Positions 44,391 through 56,500 of a DNA stretch of 64,000 nucleotides are shown one piece after another (the first letter of the stretch is position 1; every line of letters starts with the position of its first letter). Below the pieces are notes generated by a model, which was not told where the DNA came from, made no database searches, and worked only from the letters and a program-made list of their open reading frames with translations. Origin of the DNA: Clarkia xantiana subsp. parviflora (taxonomy: Eukaryota > Streptophyta > Magnoliopsida > Myrtales > Onagraceae); contig JAPTYO010000009.1 of NCBI GenBank assembly GCA_036873135.1, forward strand, positions 22,155,756-22,219,755, given 5' to 3'. The position numbers were made by a program, and so were the translations under genes.

Positions 44391-46723
44391 TCAATCAGAA
44401 CCTTCGGGAGAGTCACCCTCACCCCCTGAAGCTGAACCACCGGCAGAGATGGATGAAGAGGAGGAGTCTGAAGTACCGATCTCCACAGGTGTAGCATCCA
44501 CCTGTGTAGGGGCAGGCTCGTCTGCAACAGCAGCCTGACCCCTCAGAACAGCCATGTAGCCAGTGGCGTATGGCCCGAAGTCACCAAGGTAACCAACTGG
44601 AAACTGAGGATCAATGCGGAAAATATGATCAACCAGATACTCACCAAACTGGTTCATCTCCTGAGTGAGACGCGCGCTATAATCAGCAGTGAAGGCAGAG
44701 GAAGCCTTGTACTCAGACACTGCGACAGTCCTCTCCTCTGCCCGGCACTTAGCCTCCAACTTCCGCAACTCCTCAGAGTGGAGTGAAGATGCAACCTCAG
44801 CCTCCCGGCGTAAACTACCTACAGTAGTCTCAAGCAAGGACACTTGGTCCCTGAGCTCCTGCATCTTCAAATCAGATAAGCGCGCCTTCTCAGCAGCAGT
44901 GGTGAGCTCCGCCTTCAGAGAGACCTGGCTGTCCTCAAGGGTCTTCTTCTCGTCAGATAACTCGAGCACGAGCGATGACATGTTCACCATGTCAGACATA
45001 CCCTAACAATTCAAACAAGGGATGAGTAATCGAAAGATAGCCATTACGAAAGTATAAAGAGAAAAGCAAGGAACAACTCACAGGTGCATAACGAGAGAGT
45101 ACACCCTGAACAAAGCGCCGAGTCTCCCCAGGAGACTTGGGCTGAGCAACACGATCGCCAGGGGGGATGGCACCGCGGAGTACGCGGATGCCAACCTCAG
45201 GAGTCCGCAAAGAGGAGCTGCTATCAAGGTGAAACTCCTTCAAACCAGCGAAAGGAGTCCACTCAGACCCAATAACGTCTTCATCAGTAAGACGTGCGAA
45301 ATCCTTCCGACTTAAAGTCGGAGGCCCACCTATACAAGCAAGGCAAGTCAAAGGAAATTATAAACATAGAAGGATCAGTAACAAGGTAGAGATCATACCT
45401 GAGGACCGTGCCCTCGGCTGGGGGGCAGGGGAACCACCACCAACAGGTCGCTTCCCTTTGTCAGCCAGGGAAGGCACCTCTTCGACCACCATCTCCTTAT
45501 CACGAGATAGGGTCGGAGGACGAGCAATAGGCGAAGCAGGATCCGCAGTTTTCTTCCTCTTAGCAGCCGAGGCCCTGACCTCAGAATCAGATCTCCGCGG
45601 CTTGGACTTGGAAGGTCCAGAGTCTCTGCCTACGGAGACGACCCTCTCGGTCACCAAGGGGGAGCGCCCTAGCAATATAAGAAAAACAAGATAAGAAAAA
45701 CACAAGCTATACCATAAAGAAGCAAATAGGAGGAAGCGTACCAGAGGCCCCAGCCTTCTTCCCAAGCATGGGGGATTTCTTCAGAGTGGAACTAGAAGGA
45801 GCCTTCCTCTTGCTCAGGTCAACAGGGGCTCCCTGCACGTTATAGGTTTTTCCATGAAACCAACCTACAAAGGAAGAGCAGAAGGTAAATAAAGATGGGA
45901 AGACCAAGTGACATACCGAACCCCCGGAGTCAGGAGTCAAACTGATCCCGGCCTCGTAAAGATCCGTCTCAGTCACTAAGGACACGGGGCAGTATGACCG
46001 AGTCCTGTTGCTCTCATGAATGATCTTCATAGTCTCTAAATCAACTGAAGAGAACTCCCCGAAAGCAGGCCAACCATCGGACCGATCCTCATTCAAGACC
46101 GACCAAGTGACGTATCGATCCGTAATGAAGAAGTAATGCTTAGCCCAGTGACTGGCCGAGTTGTCACTCCGGGCCACGAAGCGGAGAGAGGTATCCCACT
46201 CGACCCCACTCAACCCGAAATCAGCAAATCGGGGATCCTTGAAGGTCGGATGGCGAGTTACGAAACTCGCAAACCCCACCTTCGTCTGGTATTGGAACCG
46301 GTAGAAACATCGGAACAGAACGAGGGAGTACTTCCAGGAGTACCAATGGCACAACACCCGGAAGCCCACCCAGACACGGAGGGCACTGGGGGCAAGGTTC
46401 ACAGGAGAAATCCTGAAGAACCTGCTCAACTCTATGAGGTCATCACAGTAAGGCAACCTCAACCCAAATCGAATCTGGGAGGGGTACACGGCGACCTTCC
46501 CTCTAGGAGGCTCCGTCACCGTCTCGCGAGTATTCCCCAAGGAGGGGAGAAAAGGATACAGAGGCTCATCTAGGGGACAGATATCTCCTAAGGTAACGTG
46601 CTCATTGTAATCGGACCTAGTGAGATGGTTCTCCGACAGGGCAGCGAGACCTAAGGCAAAGGTAGCAGGAAATCCCAAAGTTCGAATCAAGTTTCGACTA
46701 ACACCCCAACGAAGATCACGACA
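44391..46723 (-). CDS. H antisense gene, five exons: plant 'putative gypsy type transposon' protein
   Basis: Exons on the minus strand: a 46723-45917 (acceptor CTTAG; 5' limit uncertain), b 45864-45742, c 45668-45399, d 45329-45082, e 45002-44391. Introns start GT and end AG, and junctions b/c, c/d and d/e keep phase. The a/b junction needs a donor a few bases before the obvious GTATGT (at G|GTTCGG) to stay in frame. Exon a encodes the domain I know as PF04195 (LPYCDDLIELSRFF, FYRFQYQTKVGF, HWAKHYFFITD). Exons b-d are basic and serine/proline-rich with KRKK. Exon e is a coiled coil (ELSDEKKTLEDSQ onward) with an acidic serine-rich end. Function is unknown in the family. Position between gag and 3' LTR, antisense, matches extra antisense frames of the Tat lineage. 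An upstream first exon was not resolved. Confidence 0.7.
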
Positions 46724-48306
46724 CTAAGCTAGCGATAGGAAAGGAAGTAATGCGACCAAAAAGGAAGAGAAAAGGAACTCACTCATCCTTCGGAGGATGT
46801 AACGCCTTTGTAGAGTCTGTGTGCGCGGACACCACCAGGAATACAGTACCTGCCACGACACGACAAATATCAAGACAAGGAAAATTTCCGAAGAACCGGA
46901 AATACTCCGACACTCGACCAACGACAACAACCAAAGATCCAAAGACACCCAGCAAAGATAGTCAACATGAGCCAAGGACACCACGACAACCAAATCGAAT
47001 AATTTTATCCGAGCCTAAAGTCGGGTTTTGGGCAAAATTACCGTTACGCCCTCCAACGAAGATTAACACACCAACGGTGATACGACATCAAATTCAAAAC
47101 CGGGATAGTCCAATCGGACAAGAAACTACATCCGGACGACCGGCAAAATTTTTTTCAAATCCACAACTATCAACGGCTATCCACGGCAATCCCACATTCA
47201 ATCAAGCATCGGCAATCAAGCATCGGCAATCAAGTATCAAAAATTCAAGAATCGACGTTTTACACGGTAACGGAAAGGAAAAGAGTGGACCTTCGGAAAA
47301 CCCGACCCGATGTGATAAACGGGTTCGGATTTCAAATTTTGGAGCTGGCCGGAATCAGCCCCCCCGCCGGAGCTTCGATTTTCCCGCCACCGGAGCTTCG
47401 ATTTTCCCGCCGCCGGAGTCGAACCACGTCCGTCCCCGCCCGTCCCGCTGCCGTGGCCGCCCGTCGAAGTGGCGGACTCCCTCGCCGTCGTGAATGGCGG
47501 CCTCTGTCGCCTCCGCCGCACCCCGCGCCACCGGCAGCCGCCGTCCGCCTGAAGCCAAGCCTTCGTCTCCGGCTGGGCTTTCCTTCGCCGCTGTCCCGAT
47601 CAGGCCGCTGGTCGGATTTCCGGTCCCTTGCTGGAAATTTCGGCCGGCACATACCTTGGGGGTGCTCTCAATTTTTTCTTGCTCTCCAAGGGTGAGTAAA
47701 GAGGGAAGATGGTGGCTATGGTGACTCACTAAGGTATTTTTCTAACTCTCCTCAATATTGAAAAGATGATAGGGTTTTTTAAAGAGTTTTAATCATCACC
47801 CTCCATCTATCTTTAAATGAGATCTAAGGGCCAAGGAAAAACCATCATTTTTATCCCTTTCAACTATGGCTAAGTATATCTCCATACTTAGAAAAACTAT
47901 CAAGTTAGGTTTATTCTTGAGCATTCCATACTTAGGAAAAAAATTTGGCCAAAATTAAATTTTTCCTCACTTAGATAGAATCCCGGCACGAATTTGAAGC
48001 GTAAGTTACTTAGTTGCATTTGTATTGCGCCCCTATGCGAGTGTGAATTTTTTAAGTATACGCCGGTAGCAAAGATCGATTTATTGCTCCCACCTCAGAC
48101 GGACGCGTGCTTAGGCATACGTCCGCGCTACTCTAACGTTTACAACTCCTTTATCTCATAAGGCAGGGGGCAGAGCCGAAGACACGCATCCATGGGTAAG
48201 CTAGCACTCAGATGAAAGGTAAAACCCCGGTTTCAAATTGCGCGTATCATACCATCCTGAAATAGAGTCAATCAAGGGTTAGGCCATTGGTTGACTCGGG
48301 GGCATG
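46724..48306. other. H region upstream of the antisense gene, with GC-rich block
   Basis: 46724-47240 is AT-richer and may hold an unresolved first exon (a frame on the minus strand ends before a GTGAGT at about 46785). 47240-47700 is strongly GC-rich with many cg dinucleotides and repeated cgccggagcttcgattttcc (47364 and 47387), and could be the promoter/leader of the antisense gene. 47720-48306 matches the part of F next to its 3' LTR. gactcgggggcatg (48293-48306) is the purine tract before the LTR. Confidence 0.5.
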
Positions 48307-49064
48307 TGATGGATATACGCCCAATTTGAACCCGTTGACTTCCGAACCGTTGTATTTTTATCATCCCATTATTGATTGCAAATCGAAACTTCAACCCGAA
48401 CACTTCGCGAGAACATCAACGGCTTGGACGAGGCCGAAGCGCCCGTCCGGCCGAGGCAAACTCACCTAGGTGAGGTTGGGTGGCCACACCCGACCTCCCC
48501 TAGGGGAGATCGGGTCAGCCAACCCGATCTCCCCTAGGGGAGATCGGGTGGACCAACCCGATCTCTCCTAGGAGGGATGGGGTTGGCCAACCCCATCCTC
48601 CCTAGGAGGGGTTGGGTGCCCTCACCCAACCCCTACCCTTGGGGGTCGGATTTCCCTTCCCCCCAAGGGCCCCGACACCACTTGTGGACTCCCATACTCG
48701 GTTTACTCCGCCTACCTTCTTCGTATCCTAAAGTCTTAATTATGCGTTTAAAGGTTAATTAACTGTGTTTTAGGGTTAACGATGTCATTAAGCCACCTTA
48801 ATGACACCGTTGCCTATAAATACCCCACCTTCACAATTCATTTGGACATCTTGGCAATTTGGATTATTTTGCTCTGACATCTCTCTAGCTTTATCTCTCT
48901 AAAAACGATACTGACTTAGGCATCGGAGAGGGTTCACCAGGCACCACCCCCCTCTCTGTGTCTGGTACTGCCCCTTCTGCAGGGCGCAAGGAGAAGAGAA
49001 GCGACAGAAGGAAGGACGCAAACTAAGACAGGACAACCCGAGAATATCAGATCATATATATCTC
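48307..49064 (+). repeat. H 3' LTR, last 58 bases missing
   Basis: It starts tgatggatatacgccc and follows the 5' LTR closely. It lacks one 34-bp palindromic step and stops after atatatatctc, where the 5' LTR continues to ggaacctaaca for 58 more bases. TATA-like cctataaatacc lies near 48822. Confidence 0.85.
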
Positions 49065-50575
49065 TGTTCATAATTCAAAAATTTTAGGGATCTTCAATCT
49101 CGTTAATTCATAGTCTCATATATTTAGGATCTTCAGGATCCTTTATTCATTCCAGATCTTCTAGGATCTTCATATCATTTATTCATAACTCATGATCTCT
49201 TAGTATATCAAGATCTTTTATTTATTACAATTCATGATTTCTTAGAATCTTCAAGATTCTTTATATATAACTCATGATTTACATGATTCTCTTTTTATAC
49301 TTGAAGATCGTTACTTCGTAAATTCCTTTCTCATACATTATAGGATCTTCTGGATCCTAAAAGTAGTAATTATTGAGCTTCTTAAATATATAATAACTCT
49401 TGATATCATAATTTAATCACAAACTTCAACACTCAGTTCAGGGAGTGTAGTATATCATCCTCAATATAATCATACGTTGCAACACTCACTTCAGAGATAA
49501 ACATATTAATTAGTGAGGCGATACATCTAGTTTTCATTATCAATTACATCTAGATATATTTCGATTATGTGATCATGAATAGATAAAAACATCCAGTATT
49601 ATAATCATAATGACATCATATCATAGCATATGAAATTGCATATGTAGAATCACATATATGTAGATGAAATCATGTCGGTGGAGAACAAAATACGATTATG
49701 ATACATGATATATTATAATAAAATATATGACATGTATATTGTCGCACCCTAAAATACGAACATGTGACAAACAGTGTTGAAAAAATCGAATTTTGAAGTT
49801 ATTAAATTAACTAGGAAATAATGAATATAACATCTAGATCTAAATCAATCTAGATCAGAGATTCCAGTTTAGAGTTTTTATTGCGAATAAAAAGAATATG
49901 ATTTAAATTCCGCACTGGGATACTCTATTCACTTTCGTCACGTTTCTTAAAATTATGTTATAGTCATCACGTTTATCAAAAGAAATTTTAATAATTTCAC
50001 GATTGAAAAAAAAAAAAACTCTACGCTATCTCTTAGTATAATATTACATACTAAGTATTCATAGTCTAAATGGTACAGAGTTACCTATTCTTCGATTTAT
50101 GATGAATGATGATGGGTGTGACTTGGTTAGGTTAAGACATCCCTATGCCGTTCTTGTTCTGGTTCTCGCCCTACTAATTGTTGATAATGATTTCTGATTT
50201 TGAGAAGCGAGAGACAGAAGCTATGGACACATCGAAGTTCGATTGCGAAAAGGACCGGACACGATATCTTATTGATTGTGAGAGCTGATCGGAGCGATGG
50301 CGAAATCAAATTTGGGACGGCGGCTCTCTTGTTTCTTCATTTATCCTTCATGGAAATAGTTCCATTAGCTCGTACATAATATGTACCGAATATAACAAAA
50401 ATAAATATTAGTTTAGTAAACAAAAATAATTAATATTCATCATGCTTATCTTTTCCATATTGAGTCTGCTGCCACCATCAAAAAATACTGAAGAGTGAAC
50501 TCTTGGTATCGACATAGCTATTAATTTAGAAAAAAAAATTCGATCAGGAAATTGAGCAATTTCGTGCTGATAACG
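49065..50575 (-). mobile_element. Element J, right part, internal region
   Basis: 49065-49340 continues the ggatcttc / cataattcaaaa repeats seen left of H. The rest is AT-rich without a gene. Near 50560-50575 the minus strand reads cgttatcagcacg directly after an LTR end, a motif I associate with the primer region of some plant copia elements. Confidence 0.4.
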
Positions 50576-50880
50576 TGTTACGAAAGTAGATAGGCAGTAG
50601 AAGAGAGAATTTGAGGATGATCTTATTATCACACATAGTGGGCCCTTATATAGGGATTACATAGACTTGGAAATGAAGTAAAATCAATACTAGGAAAGTC
50701 TAAATAAGGAATATGATATATACACAATATTGAACATCGTACATATATATTCATAACAGAACTTAATTATCCTTGGAGTCCCGGAAAAAAATCCATGGTG
50801 TCCACTGTCCAAGTATATTGTTGAACGATGACATGCTTCATGATGATTTGTTGGAAAACTCATTACATTTATGAAGAACA
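50576..50880 (-). repeat. Possible J 5' LTR (short)
   Basis: In plus coordinates it starts tgttacgaaagtag and ends atgaagaaca, giving TG..CA on the minus strand over 305 bp. The minus strand has ctatataagggccc (near 50645), a good TATA box. No second LTR was found. Confidence 0.4.
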
Positions 50881-51268
50881 TTTAATGAAGAAAATAAGAA
50901 GGTGGGCATTCCATTAAAATTGCGAAGATCTAGAATTTAAGCTACAAACTAATAGACATGTTATGTTAATTTATAAAAATAAATTTTAATACACACATCT
51001 GGATTACAAAATATACACTAAGAAGTGGCAATATATATATATGAAGAAATAATTTACTTATTTTTACAAGTAAATGTGTTAGTTTCAGACGATGTAATTA
51101 GACTTCAGGATTCTTACTTGTCTGTTTAGTAAAATAAATTATCAGTTGCATATATTTTTTAAATATATTTTTTGAAAATATAGTAACTTGAAATAATAAT
51201 AAATTACTAATATATCTTGTAACATGAGTACAGATTAGATACTTAGTATATATATGATATATTTTTTA
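50881..51268. other. Intergenic, no feature seen
   Basis: AT-rich, no frame, no repeat recognised. Confidence 0.5.
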
Positions 51269-51806
51269 TAGTTAATAACCTAATTGCTACCTGAACTTTG
51301 AGCAATTTACAAATCGCTACATGAATTTCAGTTTTTTTTAAATCAGATACCCGAACTTTCAATTTTCGAGAAAATTGCTACCTCTGTTTCAATTCCGGTC
51401 AAATTGGCCAGAAAATGAACAAGTTTCCGCCATGTTGGTCTTTTCATTTGTACGCACGATGGATTCAAACATAAATTGAAACTATTAAAAATGAAATAGC
51501 TTCAATTGGATGCTCAGTTGGGCTTCTGCCCAATTCGAACGGTGCATTTTAATTGATCATCCAATTGAAGATGTTTTGTTGCAATACTTTCAGTTTATGT
51601 TTAAAGCGATCGTAGGTACACATGAAAAGACCTCACGTGGTGGCAAAAAAACTCACATTCTATCCAATTTGACGAGAATTGAAATAGAGATAGCAATTTG
51701 CTCGAAATTGAAAGTTCGGGAAGTCAATTTTAAAAAAAAAAATTAAAAATTAGGTAGCAATTTGCAAATTAGTCAAAATTCAGGTAGAGATTTGGTTACT
51801 AACCCA
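51269..51806. mobile_element. MITE, copy 1
   Basis: About 540 bp with inverted ends: gttaataacctaattgctac at the left and, reversed, gggttagtaaccaaatctct at the right. Further inside, both arms carry ctacctgaactttg. A relative lies at 63109-63625. No gene inside; the 78-codon frame at 51510 is unsupported. No clear target duplication. Confidence 0.65.
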
Positions 51807-51932
51807 TTGTTTTCCCACTTATATATAATATATGTTTTAAGCTCACATTATTAATTGGTTGAATGCAACATTATACTTTGTGATGCGATTAAAGATACAA
51901 CACTTAGATATGGGGTGTCATATCTTTAAGAT

Positions 51933-52019
51933 CCGACCTTAGCTCAGATGGTAGAGCGGAGGACTGTAGTGTACATCATAGCCATCCTTAGGTCGCTGGT
52001 TCAAATCCGGCAGGTTGGA
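51933..52019 (+). tRNA. tRNA-Tyr (GTA), with 14-nt intron
   Basis: Acceptor stem ccgacct pairs with aggttgg (one G-U), discriminator A at 52019. D arm tagctcagatggtagagcg, anticodon stem gagga (51959-51963) with tcctt (51985-51989), anticodon GTA at 51966-51968, and T arm gctggttcaaatccggc. An intron of 14 nt (51970-51983) lies one base 3' of the anticodon, the usual place in plant nuclear tRNA-Tyr genes. A TTTT terminator follows at 52022-52025. It brings tyrosine to the ribosome after splicing. Confidence 0.93.
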
Positions 52020-52043
52020 AGTTTTCGTATATTATTTATAATA

Positions 52044-53530
52044 CTTATAAAGTAACTACATTATTTCAATAGTCCAACTATTCTTCATCAAATTAAATGT
52101 TATGCATGGAGAGTACTTGTCCAACAAGATATCTATCCCTATTAGGGATACGAACATTTCAATTCCTTAGATTGATATACAAGATTGATAACATTTTAAC
52201 TCTGTATGTTGATATACAAGAACAACAAATTTCTCACCTATTAAGAATCATATAATCTCCTTATGTTGATATACAAGAACCGCTAGGCAAAAACATGATC
52301 AACAACTATATTAGCTGTTCCATTTTTCTGGAGCAAGTAACTATGGAACAACAAATTTCTCACCTATTAAGAATCATATAATCTCCTTATGTTGATATAC
52401 ATGAACCGCTAGGCAAAAACATGATCAAAAACTATATTAGCTATTCCATTTTTCTGGAGCAAGTAACTATGGTTTTATTTTCTAAAAAGGGTACACTACA
52501 AACAAAAGAAGGAAGATTACAAAGCCTAAAAAGAGTAGTAGGATAACCTGAACAACAAGATGAAGATCATCAACAAAAAATAAATTAATTATTGGATTAG
52601 CAATATCTTTCTTATAAAGTAACTACATTATTTCAATAGTCCAACTATTCTTCATCAAATCAAATGTTATGCATGGGGAGTACTTGTCCACCAAGATATC
52701 TCTTTCTATTAGGGATACGAACATTTCAATTCTTAGATTGATATTCGAGAATGATAACATTTTAACTATGTATGTTGATATGCAAGAACAACAAATTCTT
52801 CACCTATTAAGAATCATATAAAACTATACTAAGATTTCAACTCCTTATGTTGATATACAAGAACCGCTAGGCAAAAACATGATCAACAACTATATTAGCT
52901 ATTCCATTTTTCTAGAGCAAGTAACTATGGTTTTATTGTCTAAAAAGGGAGTACATTACAAACTAAAGAAGGAAGATTACAAAGCCTAAAAAGAGTAGTA
53001 GCATAACCTGAACAACAAGATGAAGAACATCAATAAAAAATGAATTAATTATTGGATTAGCAATATCTTTTTTATAAAGTAACTACATTATTTCAATAGT
53101 CCAACTATTCTTCATCAAATCAAATGCTATGCATGGAGAGTACTTGTCCACCTAGATATCTCTTTCTGTTAGGGATACGAACATTTCAATATCTTAGATT
53201 GATATACAAGAATGATAACAGTGTAGCTCTGTATGTTGATATACAAGAACAACAAATTCCTCACCTATTAAGAATTGTATAAAATTATACGAAGATTTCA
53301 ACTCCTTATGTTGATATACAAGAACCGCTAGGCAAAAACATGATCAATAACTATATTAGATATTCCATTTTTCTGGAGCAATTAACTATGGTTTCATTGT
53401 CTAAAAATGGTACACTACAAACAAAAGAAGGAAGATTACAAAGCCTAAAAAGAGTAGTAGCATAACCTGAACAACAAGATGAAGATCATCAACAAAAAAT
53501 AAATAAATTATTGGATTAGCAATATCTTTC
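52044..53530. repeat. Tandem array of three units (567, 460, 460 bp) at the 3' end of the PDI gene
   Basis: Units start ttataaagtaactacatta at about 52044, 52611 and 53071. Each contains ccaactattcttcatcaaat, gttgatatacaagaaccgct, aaaaagagtagtag and ends ttggattagcaatatcttt. Unit 1 has an extra internal duplication (52203-52325 and 52345-52470). The third unit ends inside the last predicted PDI exon, and all three carry the same coding-like tail on the minus strand. Confidence 0.85.
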
Positions 53531-53585
53531 TTACTAGATTCTTCAATAGTTTCTCCCACATCTCTTTCTTCAGCTACCGACTCCT
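53401..53585 (-). other. Probable last PDI exon with hydrophobic tail instead of KDEL
   Basis: In frame with the gene this stretch reads an acidic linker (ESVAEERDVGETIEESSKKD) where relatives end in KDEL. Here it continues IANPIIYLFF, then about 24 mostly hydrophobic residues (MLLLFLGFVIFLLLFVV) and a TAG at 53403-53401. The acceptor before GAG is in a run of A and weak. If intron 11 is retained instead, translation stops after VSVELNDELR (53723). Confidence 0.5.
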
Positions 53586-56500
53586 TTTTTTTTTATTTTT
53601 CCAAACAAAATTGGTAAGTTGCAGCATTGCACGGCTGCCCTTGTTTCGTGTCTTTTCTTTTTCTGATTTTTTTATCTTTCAAACTCGAGTCAAACATCTC
53701 CTTTAAAATGCCGGCAAACCTATCTCAGTTCATCATTGAGCTCAACACTTACCTTGATATCATTACTAATGGGAACATAGTCTCGAGGTTTCTGAAGCCT
53801 GAAGGGGATAGATGTGTGCTTCTTGAGGAACTTGTATAATGCAACCGCCGTTCTATCAGTGTCCACTATTATCTGCAGACAGAGATTCATAACATATCAT
53901 GGAGTGCATCTTTATTGTACATGAGTCTTCATATTACTCTCGACAGATAGCATTCTCTATTGAAAACAATGCTCTACTTATTTCCTTTGAAATGCATCTA
54001 ACACTTACTGGATCTGAGCTCTTTTTTCCTGCTGGGAAAAACAAAAGTGTAGGGAAACCTTGAGCCTGCAAATTGTAGACATTACTAAATTAGAGAGCAG
54101 ACAAAACAAATATTGATAAAGTCTAATTTACCTTTGCTCTAGGATGTTCGTTGCTTGTTCCATCCATCTTTGCTAAAACAGGAGAGTCACTGCCTCGTAG
54201 ATGTTTAGCAAGCTTGTTATATGTCGGCTCTAGTGCGTGACAATGCCCACACCAAGGTGCGTATATCTGAAGAAGAACATCTTTTGATTCATCCAGAACT
54301 ATTTCATCAAAATTATTGCCAACCACAATCTTCACATCCCCATCATTCTGCATCCATCATTTCTTTCAAAATTACTTACTTTGGTGGATTTAAGCAAACA
54401 ATAAACCCGGAGTAATTTAAAGTCATAAATGTTATGTTATACTCACAGTTTCTGGAATAGGGTCAGATTTGTAGAAAGGCTTCAACTTATCTCCCAAGAA
54501 TTTCTCACCAAACACCTGTACAATAAAAGTGTTAACGAATCCTAGCCTCAGCATAAATCCATAATGACTGTAAGATGAGGGTAGTTGAAATATATAAAAA
54601 CAAAAAAAAGTATTGCAACCTTTATATTATCCAATGTAAATTCATCTTTCATTATAAATTTTTGGTTATCATCATTCCCACTAAATCCAAGCACCTGCAA
54701 AAAAATGATAGAAAGAATCAGTTTAGGATCAACAAAAAAACATAAACTCCAACATTGCAGTAATCTACCTTAGGGTCATCACCGGAGATGCCAAAGTAAT
54801 CACACACGGGCTTTCCAACATCTACACTATCCATTTCCACGTACACGAAAATAAGCTGCAATTTTGTGAAAATTGATACCGTTAATGTCAAATAAATATT
54901 AAGATAATCATTCAATCATAAGACATTGTCACCAACCACACACTCAATGAAATAGAAGGAAAATACTTCAGTGAGATTTTAAATAATGGATTCAGTGACA
55001 TACATCCATGGACCAATGCATCCGAGTACCTTAGAAATGGTATATAAAATACAATTCATATGCTAAAAGAGCAACACTATAAGAGTACTCCACTACTAGT
55101 TATTTGAGTTAAATGAGGAAAGAACACTGGTTGATAATCATCAACTTACTTTTCCTTTGAACAATTTTGCAGCTTCCTGAAATGTAGGAAGAACTTTCTC
55201 TGTTTCATTTGATATGGCGAATAGCAATATCTGCCATTACAAGTTGATAAAAAAAATGACCATCATCACTTATAGTCACCGCATAGGAGTACAAAAAGAG
55301 AAGATAATCAACCAAGGATTGTATTGTAACACGTGATTTAACAAACCTGTTTCGTTAGATCACTCTCGAAGATTGAAGGTGCAGTTTCCCTAGTAAATAT
55401 AGTGACTAGTGGATGTTTGTTGGCAAAAACAAACTCAGCTATTTCAGACTTCACAAATTTACCATCTGCGAAAATGAAAATGAATGACATCCAACTCCGA
55501 AATATTCACCATAACAAACTTCGTCAATAATAACAATTCTAGTAAAACTAACCAAAATAATTGAATCTCTCTGTCTCGTTCTTAAGCATGACAATAGCAG
55601 GGCGTTTAACGCCATGGTCGATATGGAAAAGCTGTGCAATATCAGCATTCACAGTTTGGTAGAAGTTGACAACATCTTCAAGTTTTGAAGCAGCAGCGAA
55701 TTCCTCACTCTCAGGACCCTATAAATAATTCAAATGAACAAAAGTTTATTGATTATGATGTACACATCCCATCAAAATCATCGTGCTATGCTAGTAATTT
55801 GTGTGAAAATGGGGGTTATATTGCCATCCTGAAGCACCTGAGGGTCTAATTGGCTACAGCAACAAACCTGGAGTGTTTTACTTTAATATTGTTTGTTTTG
55901 GTATTCATTGAGGACTGATTTGTTATTATTTGTCCTCCGGTTTGTATTGTTTTATTTCTATGTGGACCAGTTCCTTCATTTGTAAAACTGTGAGGTTAAA
56001 CCTGAGTTTACTCGGGTTTCCTTTAGTATATAAGGTGAGAGTTAGCCAAATGAAGGAACCTAACTCAATGATCCGCAAGTCTCTGTGTGACATTCTCCTT
56101 TTTTCTGCTTTCTAGGGTTTGCTTAGATCACTAGTTTTATGATGGTATCAGAGCCAAGTTTCCATGGTGTGAGGTCTGTGATGCGATTCTGATCTCTGTT
56201 TCTCCGTAGATCTTCAATTTCTTCCCGTTCGGTTCAAAGGTGCAGTGCGACGTTTCATCTCCTTCGCGATTCTGTCTTTCGCGAATCGTCTGACGCTTCG
56301 ATTCTCGACCTATTCTCTCCCTCGCGATTGTGTTATCAGCAATGGAAGGCGATTCGAAGAAAGACTCGACTGAGATCATCGACACTGGCAAGACACCAGA
56401 ATCAAGCGGATTAGGTAAGGAGGTAAAGAAATCTGACCCTATGACTTCGATTGTTGCCTATCACCCGCTTTACCTACACTCGTCGGATAATCCTGGACAA

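Larger units (their letters stand above)
38754..49064 (+). mobile_element. Element H: young non-autonomous gypsy (Tat-like) retrotransposon
   Basis: 5' LTR (38754-39603), primer-binding site, one intact 1081-codon gag-protease-gag' frame (39655-42900), two tandem arrays (43169-44010), a spliced antisense gene (46723-44391), a GC-rich block (47240-47700), a purine tract and a 3' LTR (48307-49064, truncated). RT, RNase H and integrase are absent. The two LTRs differ by only a few bases apart from one repeat unit, so the insertion is recent. Extra antisense frames and repeat-rich 3' regions are known from the Tat lineage; this element combines both while lacking polymerase. Autonomous relatives would have to supply RT and integrase. 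Confidence 0.8.

Noticed and set aside
47237..47729. Several overlapping frames on both strands
   Set aside because: GC-rich block with proline/arginine-rich translations on both strands; better explained as promoter or leader sequence.
55930..56115. 61-codon frame repeated at 61529-61714
   Set aside because: Both lie in the two LTRs of K and are simply LTR sequence.
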